Below are positions 7,957 to 16,539 of a stretch of 64,000 nucleotides of DNA, piece after piece (positions within the stretch are counted from its first letter, which is position 1; every line of letters starts with the position of its first letter). Made by a program: the position numbers and the translations under genes. Where the stretch lies: assembly GCF_001425785.1 (NCBI RefSeq), contig NZ_LMDI01000008.1:1-64000 (forward strand), written 5' to 3'. The notes under the pieces were generated by a model. It was not told where the DNA came from, did no database searches, and was given only the letters and a program-made list of their open reading frames with translations. This stretch comes from Rhizobacter sp. Root1221 (GTDB taxonomy: Bacteria; Pseudomonadota; Gammaproteobacteria; Burkholderiales; Burkholderiaceae_C).

Positions 7957-10424
7957 CAGGCCACCAGCGACAGCACGCTGCGGGAGCCGGCGTGCGAGAA
8001 GAATTTGAGGGTGAGTTCGTCGGACACGGTGCGCGCCACGGCGAGCGTCTGGGCCAGCAGCGTGCGCAACACCTCGCTTTCGGGGTGCAGGTCGGCCGGG
8101 GCCAGCTGCAGGAGCGCCTGGTGCACGGGCATCAGCACGTCGCTTGCGAAGCGCCCATGGGCCCGTTCGAGCTTGGCCACGTACTCGACGAGGCCCTTCA
8201 TCTGGAACGCCACCGACCGCGGGTTCGTGTCATCTCGCAGCAGCAGGTCGAGCACCGGCAGCCACTCGGGGGCCACGAGGTACCGGGACCGGTAGGTCAC
8301 CGACGAATCGGCCCACTCGATCAGCCACTCGAGGCCGCTGTCGCGCCCTTCGTTGGTGGCCACCTGCAACGCGAGGCACAGGTTCGACAGCCGCTCCACG
8401 CGCCGCCCGATCGACAGGAAGCGCCACGCGGTGCCGCGGGTCATGCCGTCGAGCACGTAGCCGGACAGCGTGGTGGTGGTGCTCACCGCGCGGTCGAGCC
8501 AGGCCAGCGCGAGCGGCAGCGAGCTGCCACGCTGGAACACCGGATCGGTGGTGAGCTGGTTGAGCGTGCGCCAGTTGTCGGCGGACATGCGGTCGCGCAG
8601 GTTGAACGCCACGCGGGACAGCTGGCGCAGCCGCTGGGCCAGGCCTTCCTCGGGGTGGGTGGCGGCACGCAGCAACTCGGTGCCCGGGTGGTCGGACGCC
8701 TCGATCAGCGACATCTGTTCGGCCAGCGCCAGCACCGGCACGAGGTCGTCGTCGGCGTCGTCCACCCGCGTCTCGTTGTTGCCCAGCACCGTGGCGATGG
8801 CCACGCGCAGCGTGCGCGCCGCGGCGTCGCAGCGTTCACCGTAGCGGCCGAACCAGTACAGGTTCTCCGCCGCACGCGACGGCACGTTGCCACGCGAGGT
8901 GACCAGGTCGTCGGCGGTGACGGTGGTGGACAGCAGCGTGAACGACGCGTTGACGGGGCCTTCGGACAGCACCCAGGTGTCTTTCGAGCGGCCGCCCCGC
9001 TGCATCGCGATGACCCGGGAATCGCCGTCGCCGGCCACACGCGTGAGGCCGCCCGGCATCACGCGGTAGCCGTTGGGCGTGGCCACCGCGAACACGCGCA
9101 GCCCCACCGACCGGGCGCTCAACCGGTCCACCCGCACGTGCGAGTGGGCGCGTTCGAGCACCGGGGCCTGCGACACGTGCACCCATTCCTGCGCCACGTA
9201 CCGCTGGGGCCGCGCGGCCACGCGGCGGCGCAGTTGCTCGCGTTCGGCCGAAGACAGGTCGGCCCCGAACACCGCGGGCTCGGGCGTGCTGCGGTCGATC
9301 GGCTTGATGATCAGGTGGTCGAGCCGCTCCCAGGCGTCCTTGAACGCCGCGGGTTCGCCGAGCCACCACGTGGCCACCGACGGCAGGCGCAGCGGTTCAC
9401 CGAGCAGCCGTTCGCTGAGCTTGGGCAGGTAACCGAGCAGCGCCCCCGACTCGATCACGCCGGAGCCGAGCGCGTTGGCGATCATCACCGTGCCGCGGCG
9501 GGCGCAGTCGGTGAGCCCGGCGATGCCGAGGGCCGAGTCGGACCGGAGTTCGAGCGGGTCGCAGTAGTCGTCGTCGAGGCGGCGCAGCAGCGCATGCACC
9601 CGGCGCAGGCCTTCGACGGTCTTCAGCCACACCTTGCCGTCGCGCACCGTCAGGTCACTGCCCTCGACGAGCGTGAAGCCGAGGTAGCGCGCGAGCAGCG
9701 CGTGCTCGAAGTAGGTTTCGTTGTAGGGCCCGGGCGTCAGCAGCACGATCAGCGGCGGGCCGTCGCCCTTGGGCGCCCAGCGGAGCACCGACTCGCGCAG
9801 GTTCGCGAAAAACGAGGCCAGGTGCTGCACGCGCAGGTCACGGTACAGCTGCGGGAACACCCGCGACACGACAAGCCGGTTCTCGAGCGCATACCCCGCC
9901 CCTGACGGCGCCTGGGTGCGGTCGTTGACCACCCACCAGCGGCCATCCGGCGAGCGGGCCAGGTCGGCCGCGTACTGGAACAGGTGCGCGCCCCCCGGTG
10001 GCCGGATGGATTGCACCTGGTGGAGGTAGCCGCTGTGCCCGAACACCACCGACGGCGGGATGTCGCCGCCCTTCAGCAACTCCTGCGGGCCGTAGATGTC
10101 GGTCAACACCCGGTTGAGCAGGTCGGCACGCTGGGCGATGCCGGTCTCGATCTCGTCCCATTCAGTGGCGGACAGCAGCAGCGGCAAGGGGTCGACCTCC
10201 CACGGGCGGTCGGCGCCCTGCGGGTCGGCGTAGACGTTGTAGGTGATGCCGTTTTCGCGGATTTCGCGTTCGGTCAGCGACAAGGTGTCGCTGACCTCGG
10301 GCCCCTGGCGTGCCGCCAGCGACGACAGGAAAGCCTCCCAGTGGGGACGCGGCGCCCCGGGGCCGCTCAGCAGTTCGTCGTAGCGGCCGTCCGGGATCGG
10401 GTAGCCGTCGAGGAGTTTTCTCAT
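7956..10424 (-). CDS. Fused circularly permuted ATP-grasp / alpha-E protein (DUF404/DUF407 + DUF403)
   Basis: An 822-residue fusion. Residues about 15-480 are a circularly permuted ATP-grasp, including VNDRTQAPSGAGYALENR, the GPYNETYFEHALLARYLG segment and the downstream ligase-type IIKPIDRS region. From about residue 512 an alpha-E helical domain begins with PSRAAENLYWFGRYGERCD and continues to the end. In many genomes these are two separate genes. ATG 10424 was chosen because AAGGAGA lies 8 bases upstream; the frame extends 21 codons further without support. ATP-grasp enzymes join a carboxylate to an amine or thiol, so this is a predicted peptide or amide ligase working with the overlapping transglutaminase. 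The substrate is unknown. Confidence 0.87.
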   Translation of the reverse strand: MRKLLDGYPIPDGRYDELLSGPGAPRPHWEAFLSSLAARQGPEVSDTLSLTEREIRENGITYNVYADPQGADRPWEVDPLPLLLSATEWDEIETGIAQRADLLNRVLTDIYGPQELLKGGDIPPSVVFGHSGYLHQVQSIRPPGGAHLFQYAADLARSPDGRWWVVNDRTQAPSGAGYALENRLVVSRVFPQLYRDLRVQHLASFFANLRESVLRWAPKGDGPPLIVLLTPGPYNETYFEHALLARYLGFTLVEGSDLTVRDGKVWLKTVEGLRRVHALLRRLDDDYCDPLELRSDSALGIAGLTDCARRGTVMIANALGSGVIESGALLGYLPKLSERLLGEPLRLPSVATWWLGEPAAFKDAWERLDHLIIKPIDRSTPEPAVFGADLSSAEREQLRRRVAARPQRYVAQEWVHVSQAPVLERAHSHVRVDRLSARSVGLRVFAVATPNGYRVMPGGLTRVAGDGDSRVIAMQRGGRSKDTWVLSEGPVNASFTLLSTTVTADDLVTSRGNVPSRAAENLYWFGRYGERCDAAARTLRVAIATVLGNNETRVDDADDDLVPVLALAEQMSLIEASDHPGTELLRAATHPEEGLAQRLRQLSRVAFNLRDRMSADNWRTLNQLTTDPVFQRGSSLPLALAWLDRAVSTTTTLSGYVLDGMTRGTAWRFLSIGRRVERLSNLCLALQVATNEGRDSGLEWLIEWADSSVTYRSRYLVAPEWLPVLDLLLRDDTNPRSVAFQMKGLVEYVAKLERAHGRFASDVLMPVHQALLQLAPADLHPESEVLRTLLAQTLAVARTVSDELTLKFFSHAGSRSVLSLVA

Positions 10425-10516
10425 GCCTGAATTCTCCTTGATTGGCAGCAGGCGCCTGCCTGCAACGCAAGAATGGACGCATTGCAACGAAAGTGCCGCC
10501 CCCTTCTCGGGGGATT

Positions 10517-10543
10517 CGTCACAATCCAGTGCGCCCGAACGTC
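10517..10543 (+). promoter_or_regulatory. ECF41-type promoter (CGTCACA-N16-CGTC)
   Basis: CGTCACA at 10517-10523 and CGTC at 10540-10543 are separated by exactly 16 bases. The published target of ECF41 sigma factors is TGTCACA with a CGTC -10 element at this spacing, so only the first base differs. It lies 9 bases before the start of an ECF41 gene, as expected for autoregulation, and implies a very short leader. Confidence 0.7.
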
Positions 10544-10552
10544 TGTTCCGTC

Positions 10553-11428
10553 ATGAATCCCGACATCACGAACCGCTTCGAATCCCACCGCCGGCGGCTG
10601 ACCGCCGTGGCCTACCGCATGCTCGGCACCCGCAGCGACGCCGAGGACATCGTGCAGGACGTCTGGCTGCGCTGGTGCGAGGCCGACCACGGCACCATAG
10701 CGAACGATGAGGCCTGGCTGGTGTCCGTGACCACCCGCGCCAGCATCGACCGCCTGCGAACGGCCAAGGTGCAGCGTGAGGCCTACGTGGGCATGTGGCT
10801 GCCCGAGCCGCTGGTGGCCCCCCTCGACGACCAGCCCGACCTGGCCGCCGAACGTGCCGACGACCTGTCGATGGCGCTGCTGGTGGTGCTCGAGCGCCTC
10901 GCGCCCGAGGAGCGGGCGGCGTTCCTGATGCGCCAGGTGTTCGACCAGGACTACCCCGACATCGCCGAGGTGCTGGGCAAGTCCGAGGCCGCGTGCCGCC
11001 AGCTGGTGCACCGGGCCACGACCCGGGTGCGCCAGGAGCAGCCCCGGTTCACCGTGTCCGACGCCGAACACCGCGACCAGCTGATGAAGTTCGCCGCCGC
11101 GTCCCGCTCCGGCCACCTCGACACGCTGCGCGCCCTGTTCGCACCGGACGTCACCCTCACGGGTGACGGCGGCGGGGTGGTGGCCTCGGTGCCGAAGACG
11201 CTCGTGGGTGCCGACCGCGTGGCACGCCTCTTCCACGTGGTGGCCCGCCGCTACGGCAACCTGATGGACCACAAGCTCGCCCTGGTCAACGGCGTGCCCG
11301 GCCTGGTGCGCTACGTCGACGGGCGGCTCGAATCGGTGTTTTCCATCGTCACGTCGCCGGAGGGCATCCGGGCCATCTACGCGGTGCGCAACCCGGCGAA
11401 GCTCCGCTCGGTCGTCGCTTTGACTTGA
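10553..11428 (+). CDS. ECF41-family RNA polymerase sigma factor with SnoaL-like C-terminal domain
   Basis: A 291-residue sigma factor. Region 2 (RMLGTRSDAEDIVQDVWLRW) and region 4 (PEERAAFLMRQVFDQDYPDIAEVL) are joined by a linker with the ECF41 signature WLPEP (82-86). A SnoaL-like domain follows with the signatures DGGG (205-208) and NPAKL (280-284). In ECF41 proteins this fused domain replaces a classical anti-sigma factor and tunes activity. ATG 10553 is used because upstream in-frame starts lie before the promoter. ECF41 genes are usually next to a carboxymuconolactone decarboxylase or oxidoreductase; neither is here, so the regulon must lie elsewhere or be autoregulatory. Confidence 0.92.
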   Translation: MNPDITNRFESHRRRLTAVAYRMLGTRSDAEDIVQDVWLRWCEADHGTIANDEAWLVSVTTRASIDRLRTAKVQREAYVGMWLPEPLVAPLDDQPDLAAERADDLSMALLVVLERLAPEERAAFLMRQVFDQDYPDIAEVLGKSEAACRQLVHRATTRVRQEQPRFTVSDAEHRDQLMKFAAASRSGHLDTLRALFAPDVTLTGDGGGVVASVPKTLVGADRVARLFHVVARRYGNLMDHKLALVNGVPGLVRYVDGRLESVFSIVTSPEGIRAIYAVRNPAKLRSVVALT

Positions 11429-11552
11429 CTACCCCCCCTCCCTGGAGGGGGTTCGCAAACTACCGCACATGCGGGACAGTCCTGCGACCGGCACATGCCC
11501 CTGTGCCATGGAAAATCAAGCTGTTGTCAACTTCATCCAGGAACCCCTCCCC

Positions 11553-12011
11553 ATGACGTCTGCAAGACTGACCCTGGCCGCCTGTGCCTTCACATCGATG
11601 CTGCTGATCACCGGCTGCAAGACCAACCCGGCCTCGCCGGACAGCCAGGCCCCCGCGCAGTCCGGCGCCGCGGCCCCGGCTCCCGCACCGGCCCCGGCCA
11701 CCAAGGAAGACAAGAAAAAGCCGCAAGGCGAGGTTGTCGGCACGCCAGCCCCGGGCAGCAAGTTCAACAAGGTGCAGTTCGGCATGGGCATGAAACAGGT
11801 CACCGACCTGGTCGGCCAACCCACCGACCAGGGCGCCTACGTCACCGGCAAGGCGTTCATTCCGTTCCATTTCGGCGGCGACACCTACCGTCACGAGCTG
11901 CTGTACAAGGGCGTGGGCCGGCTGGTCTTCGCCGGCGGCAGCTTCGGCAACTATGGCAACAGCAAGCTGATCCGCATCATCCACAACGCCGACGAGTCCG
12001 GCTACCGCTGA
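11553..12011 (+). CDS. Small BamE/OmlA-like lipoprotein
   Basis: A 152-residue predicted lipoprotein with a signal peptide ending in LITGC (lipobox Cys22), then an Ala/Pro/Lys-rich linker (residues 25-65). The compact C-terminal domain contains FNKVQFGMGMKQVTDLVGQP, the start pattern of BamE/SmpA-like domains. It would sit in the inner leaflet of the outer membrane or in the periplasm. It is not bamE itself, which is normally next to fur, so the exact role is open. ATG 11553 gives a proper signal peptide; a longer frame upstream does not. The region 11429-11552 before it shows no clear promoter. Confidence 0.72.
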   Translation: MTSARLTLAACAFTSMLLITGCKTNPASPDSQAPAQSGAAAPAPAPAPATKEDKKKPQGEVVGTPAPGSKFNKVQFGMGMKQVTDLVGQPTDQGAYVTGKAFIPFHFGGDTYRHELLYKGVGRLVFAGGSFGNYGNSKLIRIIHNADESGYR

Positions 12012-12033
12012 CCCGCTGGCGCCCGCCACGGCG

Positions 12034-14445
12034 TCACGGCGCGCCGGGCGCCAGCACCAACGTGTGCGCGGGCGGCCCGGCGGCCCACAACGGCACGTCG
12101 CGCACGCCCGCCCACGGCGCCACGAAGCGGTGGTACAGCGGTGAAAACACGATGCCCGACTGCCCCGTCGAGTGCATCACCCGCGACTGCGACGGATCCG
12201 CCAGGTCGTACAGCCCCCGAAAAGACGGGCCGTGCTCCGACAGGTACCGCTCGCCCGTCAGCGGATCGGCCCGGTAGTTCACCTTCGACACGTTGACCGT
12301 GTAGGTGTCACCCCCCACGGGCACCCGGGCCTCGAACCACCGCGCCAGCGCGCCCACCTTACTGAACGGGCGGTGCTCGGACCGCGCGATGTGCGCATCG
12401 CCCCACCGCCAGCGCGACACGTCGTTGCCGTGGCGCGCCTGCAGCTCGTCGAGCGCCTGCGTGAAGGCGCGGTCCACCTGCGCCTCGCAGGTCTCGGTCT
12501 CGAGCGTGGCCTTGTTGTCACACCACCAGCCGTCGTGCCGCTGCAGCACCCCTTCGAGGGCCTCGCGGAAATTGCGGCTTCCGAGCTGCGCCTCGAACAG
12601 CGCCGGGCCCACCTCGTCAGCGAACACGGCCTCGGTCAGGTGACGGGCCCAGGCCCAGAAAATCAGGGGCCCGGCCTTGTCGGCCGACATGGTGGCGCCG
12701 GCCGCCACCAGTTCGCGCTGTGCCGCCCAGGCCAGCGGGTGGGCGCTGCGGGCCCCGCGGATCACCGGCAGCAGCCGGGCCGTGGCGCCGGAGTACTCGT
12801 CGGCCTGGATGGCCCGAAGGCTCGCGAGGTCGTGTTTCGGGCGGGCGGCCAACAGTTCGACGATGCGGTCGTGCCGGTAGGGCACCGTCCACTCGCTGGT
12901 GATGAAGTGCGGGTAGTCGGGGCCATGCACCCGCTGGTTCGCGGTGGCGATGAACCCACGCCCGGGGTCGATCTCGCGCGGTGTGAGCGTGGGGTCGAGG
13001 AACCCCGCCCAGTCATACCGCGCATCCCAACCCGGCGCGGGCACGAGGCCCTTCAGGTCGTTGTCGGCGCGGCGCAGCGGCACGCGCCCGGCCGACACCA
13101 TCGCGATGTGGCCGGCCGTGTCGGCCACCACCATGTTCTGCATGGGCGCCACGTAGCGGCGGAGCTTGTCGACGAAGTCGGCGGCCGAGCGGGCCCGGTT
13201 GATCTCGAGGCCCGCGTCCACGGCCCCCACGTCCGCGTCGAGCGCGGTCCAGCGCATCGCGAGCACGTGCCCCGGGCCGGTGGCCCCGTCGGTGGGCCCA
13301 CCCGCGTCCGAGATGACCGGGCCGTGCCGGGTGCCGCGCGCGAGGAATGGGATGTCGGGCTTGCCGCGCACGCGGATCGTCTCCGCGAAGGTCTCGAACC
13401 GGGCCCAGCCGTCCGGGGTGCGGTACTGCATCGGATCGTCCGGGTGCACCTGTTCGAGGTACAGGTCCTGCACGTCGGGCGCCGTGTTCGTGAAACCCCA
13501 GGCGATGTGCGCGTTCTGCCCCAGCACCACGATGGGCAGGCCCGGCATCGTGGCCCCGGCGACGCGGAGCCCGGGGGCTTCCAGCCGCGCGAAGTACCAG
13601 AGCGCCGGTGCGCTGAGCTTCAGGTGCGGGTCGTTTGCCAGCAGCGGGTGGCCGGTGGTGGTGTGCGATCCGTGGACCACCCAGTTGTTCGACCCCACGC
13701 CTTCCACGCCAGACTCCGGCGGCGCCAGTTGCGCCACCTGCGAGACGGCGCCCTGCAGTTTCAGGCCCCGGAACAGCGCCGTGTAGTCGGCGGTGGGCAG
13801 CGGCGACGCGCCGGGGTACGGCGGCAGCAGTTCGTTGATGCGTTCGACCGGCAGGTTCATCGCCAGGCGCAGGCGCAGCAGCTCGGCGCCCCAGTTGCCA
13901 CCGAGGTCCCACGCCATCATCGTGGTCCAGGCGATGGTGTCCTGCGGGGTCCAGGGTTCGAACACGAGGCCCAGCACCACGAACTCGGGCGGCCGGGCCG
14001 ACATGACCCGCTGCACGTAGGCGTTGATGCCCGCGGTGTAGGCCAGGATGGCCGCGCGGGCGTCGGGCCCGGAATGCGCCCACTGGGCCTCGGCCGCACG
14101 GCGCACGCCGAGGGCGCGCAGGAACCGGTCGGTGTCGATGGCGGGTTCACCGAAGGCCTCGGCCAGGCGGCCAGACCCGATGCGCCGGTGGGTCTCGAGC
14201 TGCCACAGGCGGTCCTGGGCATGCACGAAACCGAGCCCGAACAGCGCGTCGTCACGGCTGCCGGCCCGGATGGTGGGGATGCCGTCGGCGTCGCGTTCGA
14301 TGCGCACCTGGGCCGTCACGCCCGGCACGGACAGCGCGCCGTCGGTGTCAGGCAGCACCCTCCACACGTACGCCCCGAGGCCCGCGGCAGCAACCGCCAC
14401 CAGGCCGAGGATCCCCCACGCCACCCGGCGCAGCCCGTTCCGCAT
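12034..14445 (-). CDS. Penicillin acylase family protein (Ntn hydrolase, S45)
   Basis: An 803-residue precursor with an N-terminal hydrophobic segment (residues 8-28), so exported or membrane-anchored. The autocatalytic cleavage site is G-SNNW with Ser252 as the new N-terminal nucleophile of the beta chain, followed by the family's NDPHL motif. Members hydrolyse amide bonds such as beta-lactam side chains or acyl-homoserine lactones; the natural substrate cannot be told from sequence. AAGGAGA sits 7 bases before ATG 14445, fixing the start. It is divergent from a small unknown gene at 14553 and convergent with the lipoprotein gene. Confidence 0.9.
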   Translation of the reverse strand: MRNGLRRVAWGILGLVAVAAAGLGAYVWRVLPDTDGALSVPGVTAQVRIERDADGIPTIRAGSRDDALFGLGFVHAQDRLWQLETHRRIGSGRLAEAFGEPAIDTDRFLRALGVRRAAEAQWAHSGPDARAAILAYTAGINAYVQRVMSARPPEFVVLGLVFEPWTPQDTIAWTTMMAWDLGGNWGAELLRLRLAMNLPVERINELLPPYPGASPLPTADYTALFRGLKLQGAVSQVAQLAPPESGVEGVGSNNWVVHGSHTTTGHPLLANDPHLKLSAPALWYFARLEAPGLRVAGATMPGLPIVVLGQNAHIAWGFTNTAPDVQDLYLEQVHPDDPMQYRTPDGWARFETFAETIRVRGKPDIPFLARGTRHGPVISDAGGPTDGATGPGHVLAMRWTALDADVGAVDAGLEINRARSAADFVDKLRRYVAPMQNMVVADTAGHIAMVSAGRVPLRRADNDLKGLVPAPGWDARYDWAGFLDPTLTPREIDPGRGFIATANQRVHGPDYPHFITSEWTVPYRHDRIVELLAARPKHDLASLRAIQADEYSGATARLLPVIRGARSAHPLAWAAQRELVAAGATMSADKAGPLIFWAWARHLTEAVFADEVGPALFEAQLGSRNFREALEGVLQRHDGWWCDNKATLETETCEAQVDRAFTQALDELQARHGNDVSRWRWGDAHIARSEHRPFSKVGALARWFEARVPVGGDTYTVNVSKVNYRADPLTGERYLSEHGPSFRGLYDLADPSQSRVMHSTGQSGIVFSPLYHRFVAPWAGVRDVPLWAAGPPAHTLVLAPGAP

Positions 14446-14552
14446 TGCAGTTCTCCTTCCGGAAGTGGCGGCGAATCCCGTGCTGTTCATCGTTTTGGCA
14501 CCCACCGGCTTCAGCACAATTGTTTACAGATCCACCGCAGTACCCGATTGCC

Positions 14553-14942
14553 ATGACTACACCCCAGATCGACCCGGCAGTGTCCTACCTCGCCTTCCTG
14601 GCCACCGTGAGCGACGAACGCCTCGCCCGGGTGGCAGCCCGGCGGGCTTTCGTGGAGATGAAGATCAGCTTCATGCGAGCTGCGGCCCTCGTGCGAGGTT
14701 CCGAAGGCCCGATGCTGCAGCGCAAGGTGCGTTCGGCCACCGAAGTGGCGGAACTGTGGCGGCTGAGCGACTCGCTGCTCCACAGCCTGCCGGCACTCGA
14801 CCCGGTGGTTGCCGCGCACCGCCAGGAACTCCAGTGCCACCTCGACAGCGCGTTCCCGGCCGGCAGCGCCAGCCTGCCGCTCACGTGGGAAACCCACCGC
14901 CAGGACGTCAGAGGAGGCTCTCAGCCTCCCTGGCCGAGGTAA
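14553..14942 (+). CDS. Unrecognised 129-residue protein
   Basis: I do not recognise this protein. It is a mostly helical, soluble-looking polypeptide with no signal peptide, no cysteine cluster and two basic stretches (RVAARRAFVEMKISFMRAA). ATG 14553 is taken because upstream codons in the frame run into the divergent penicillin-acylase promoter region. Its last 22 bases overlap the end of the convergent DUF1993 gene. It lies between that gene and the divergent acylase gene, so it is probably a single-gene transcript. Codon use resembles its neighbours, supporting a real gene, but it could be mispredicted. Confidence 0.55.
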   Translation: MTTPQIDPAVSYLAFLATVSDERLARVAARRAFVEMKISFMRAAALVRGSEGPMLQRKVRSATEVAELWRLSDSLLHSLPALDPVVAAHRQELQCHLDSAFPAGSASLPLTWETHRQDVRGGSQPPWPR

Positions 14943-15430
14943 TCGCTCTTGCCCAGCGGCACGCCGTTGTGCCGCAGCAGCGCGTAGGCCGTGGTGGTGT
15001 GGAAGAACAGGTTCGGCAGCACCACGTGCTTCAGGTAGGGTTCACCCTTCATCACGGTGTTGCCCTCGCGGCGCGGGATGGTGATGTCCTTGTCCTCGCT
15101 GCCGTCGACCTGCGCCGCCGTGACCGAGGACACGAACTCGAGCGTCTTCGCGATGCGGGCCTTCAGATCGGCCATCGACCCCTCGTTGTCCTCGAAACGA
15201 GGCGCTTCGATGCCGGCCAGCCGGGCCACGCAGAACTTGGCCGCGTCACACGCGATCTGCACCTGCCGGGTGAACGGCAGCATGTCGGGGGCGAGCCGGG
15301 TGCCCAGCAGCACCACCGGGTCGAACTTCTTCTCTGCGGCGTAGACCTCGGCCCGGTCGAGCCAATTGGCGAGGTTACCGAGCATGGCCTTGAAGATGGG
15401 CACGCTCGCAGAGTACATCGAGATGGGCAT
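14921..15430 (-). CDS. DUF1993 family protein
   Basis: A 169-residue protein matching DUF1993 over its whole length: it begins SMYSASVPIFKAMLGNLANWLDRAE and has LAPDMLPFTRQVQIACDAAK in the middle and LPNLFFHTTTAYALLRHNGVPLG near the end. The family is predicted to fold as a DinB-like four-helix bundle. No function is established. It is transcribed towards the small unknown gene, with which its 3' end overlaps by 22 bases, and divergently from the 2-hydroxyacid dehydrogenase. Confidence 0.88.
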   Translation of the reverse strand: MPISMYSASVPIFKAMLGNLANWLDRAEVYAAEKKFDPVVLLGTRLAPDMLPFTRQVQIACDAAKFCVARLAGIEAPRFEDNEGSMADLKARIAKTLEFVSSVTAAQVDGSEDKDITIPRREGNTVMKGEPYLKHVVLPNLFFHTTTAYALLRHNGVPLGKSDYLGQGG

Positions 15431-15528
15431 GGGTTCTCCGATTTGAGGTGAGGGGCGATGCTACTGCGACACGCCCGAGGCTGCACAGCGTGCACAATCG
15501 CGGCAGACGCCCAACGCCCGAAGTGCCC

Positions 15529-16539
15529 GTGAACATCATCATCCTCGACGACTACCAGGACGCCGTCCGCAAGCTCAAATGCGCCGCCCACCTGGAACAC
15601 CTGAACGCGAAGGTCTTCACGAACACCGTGAAAGGCATCGGCCAATTGTCCGTGCGCCTGCGCGACGCCGAAGTGCTCGTGCTGATCCGTGAGCGCACCC
15701 AGTTCCCGCGCCAGCTGCTCGAAAAACTCCCCAAGCTCAAGCTGATCGCCCAGACGGGGCGCGTGGGCCCGCACATCGACATCGAGACGTGCACCCGCCT
15801 CGGCATCGCCGTGGCCGAGGGGGTGGGTTCGCCGGTAGCCCCGGCCGAGCTGACCTGGGCCCTGATCATGGCCTCGATGCGCCGGCTGCCGCAGTACATC
15901 GGCAACCTGAAACACGGCGCCTGGCAGCAGTCTGGCCTGAAGGCGGCCTCCATGCCGCCCAACTTCGGCATCGGCGCCGTGCTGCGGGGCAAGACACTGG
16001 GCATCTGGGGCTACGGCCGCATCGGCCAGATCGTGGCGTCGTATGGCAAGGCGTTCGGCATGCAGGTGACGGTGTGGGGCTCCGAGGCCTCGCGCTCGCG
16101 TGCCGCCGCCGACGGCCACGTGGCGGCCGATTCCCGCGAATCGTTCTTCGAGACGTGCGACGTGCTGTCGCTGCACCTGCGCCTGACCGACAACAGCCGC
16201 GGCATCGTCAAGCCCGAAGACCTCTCCCGCATGAAACCCACCGCGTTGCTGGTGAACACCTCGCGGGCCGAGCTGGTCGAGGAAGGCGCGCTGGTGTCGG
16301 CCCTGAACCGCGGGCGCCCCGGCATGGCCGCGGTCGACGTGTTCGAGAGCGAACCCATCCTGCAGGGCCACCCGCTGCTGCGCCTGGAAAACGCCGTCTG
16401 CACGCCCCACATCGGCTACGTCGAGCAGGACAGCTACGAGCTGTACTTCAACGCCGCGTTCGAGAACGTCGTGAACTTCATCCACGGCCAGCCCGCCAAC
16501 ATCGTCAATCCGGAGGCCTTGAAGGTGATGCGCGGATGA
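15529..16539 (+). CDS. D-2-hydroxyacid dehydrogenase family protein
   Basis: A 336-residue NAD-dependent enzyme of the D-isomer-specific 2-hydroxyacid dehydrogenase family. The Rossmann motif is WGYGRIGQ (about 160-167). The substrate-site Arg lies in NTSRAELVEEGAL, a Glu follows in VFESEPI and the general-acid His is in CTPHIGYVE. It reduces 2-keto acids or oxidises 2-hydroxy acids; which substrate is unknown. GTG 15529 is chosen because the protein then begins directly with the conserved NIIILDDYQD. The stop overlaps the next start as ATGA, so the MFS transporter is translationally coupled and may carry the substrate. Confidence 0.88.
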   Translation: MNIIILDDYQDAVRKLKCAAHLEHLNAKVFTNTVKGIGQLSVRLRDAEVLVLIRERTQFPRQLLEKLPKLKLIAQTGRVGPHIDIETCTRLGIAVAEGVGSPVAPAELTWALIMASMRRLPQYIGNLKHGAWQQSGLKAASMPPNFGIGAVLRGKTLGIWGYGRIGQIVASYGKAFGMQVTVWGSEASRSRAAADGHVAADSRESFFETCDVLSLHLRLTDNSRGIVKPEDLSRMKPTALLVNTSRAELVEEGALVSALNRGRPGMAAVDVFESEPILQGHPLLRLENAVCTPHIGYVEQDSYELYFNAAFENVVNFIHGQPANIVNPEALKVMRG

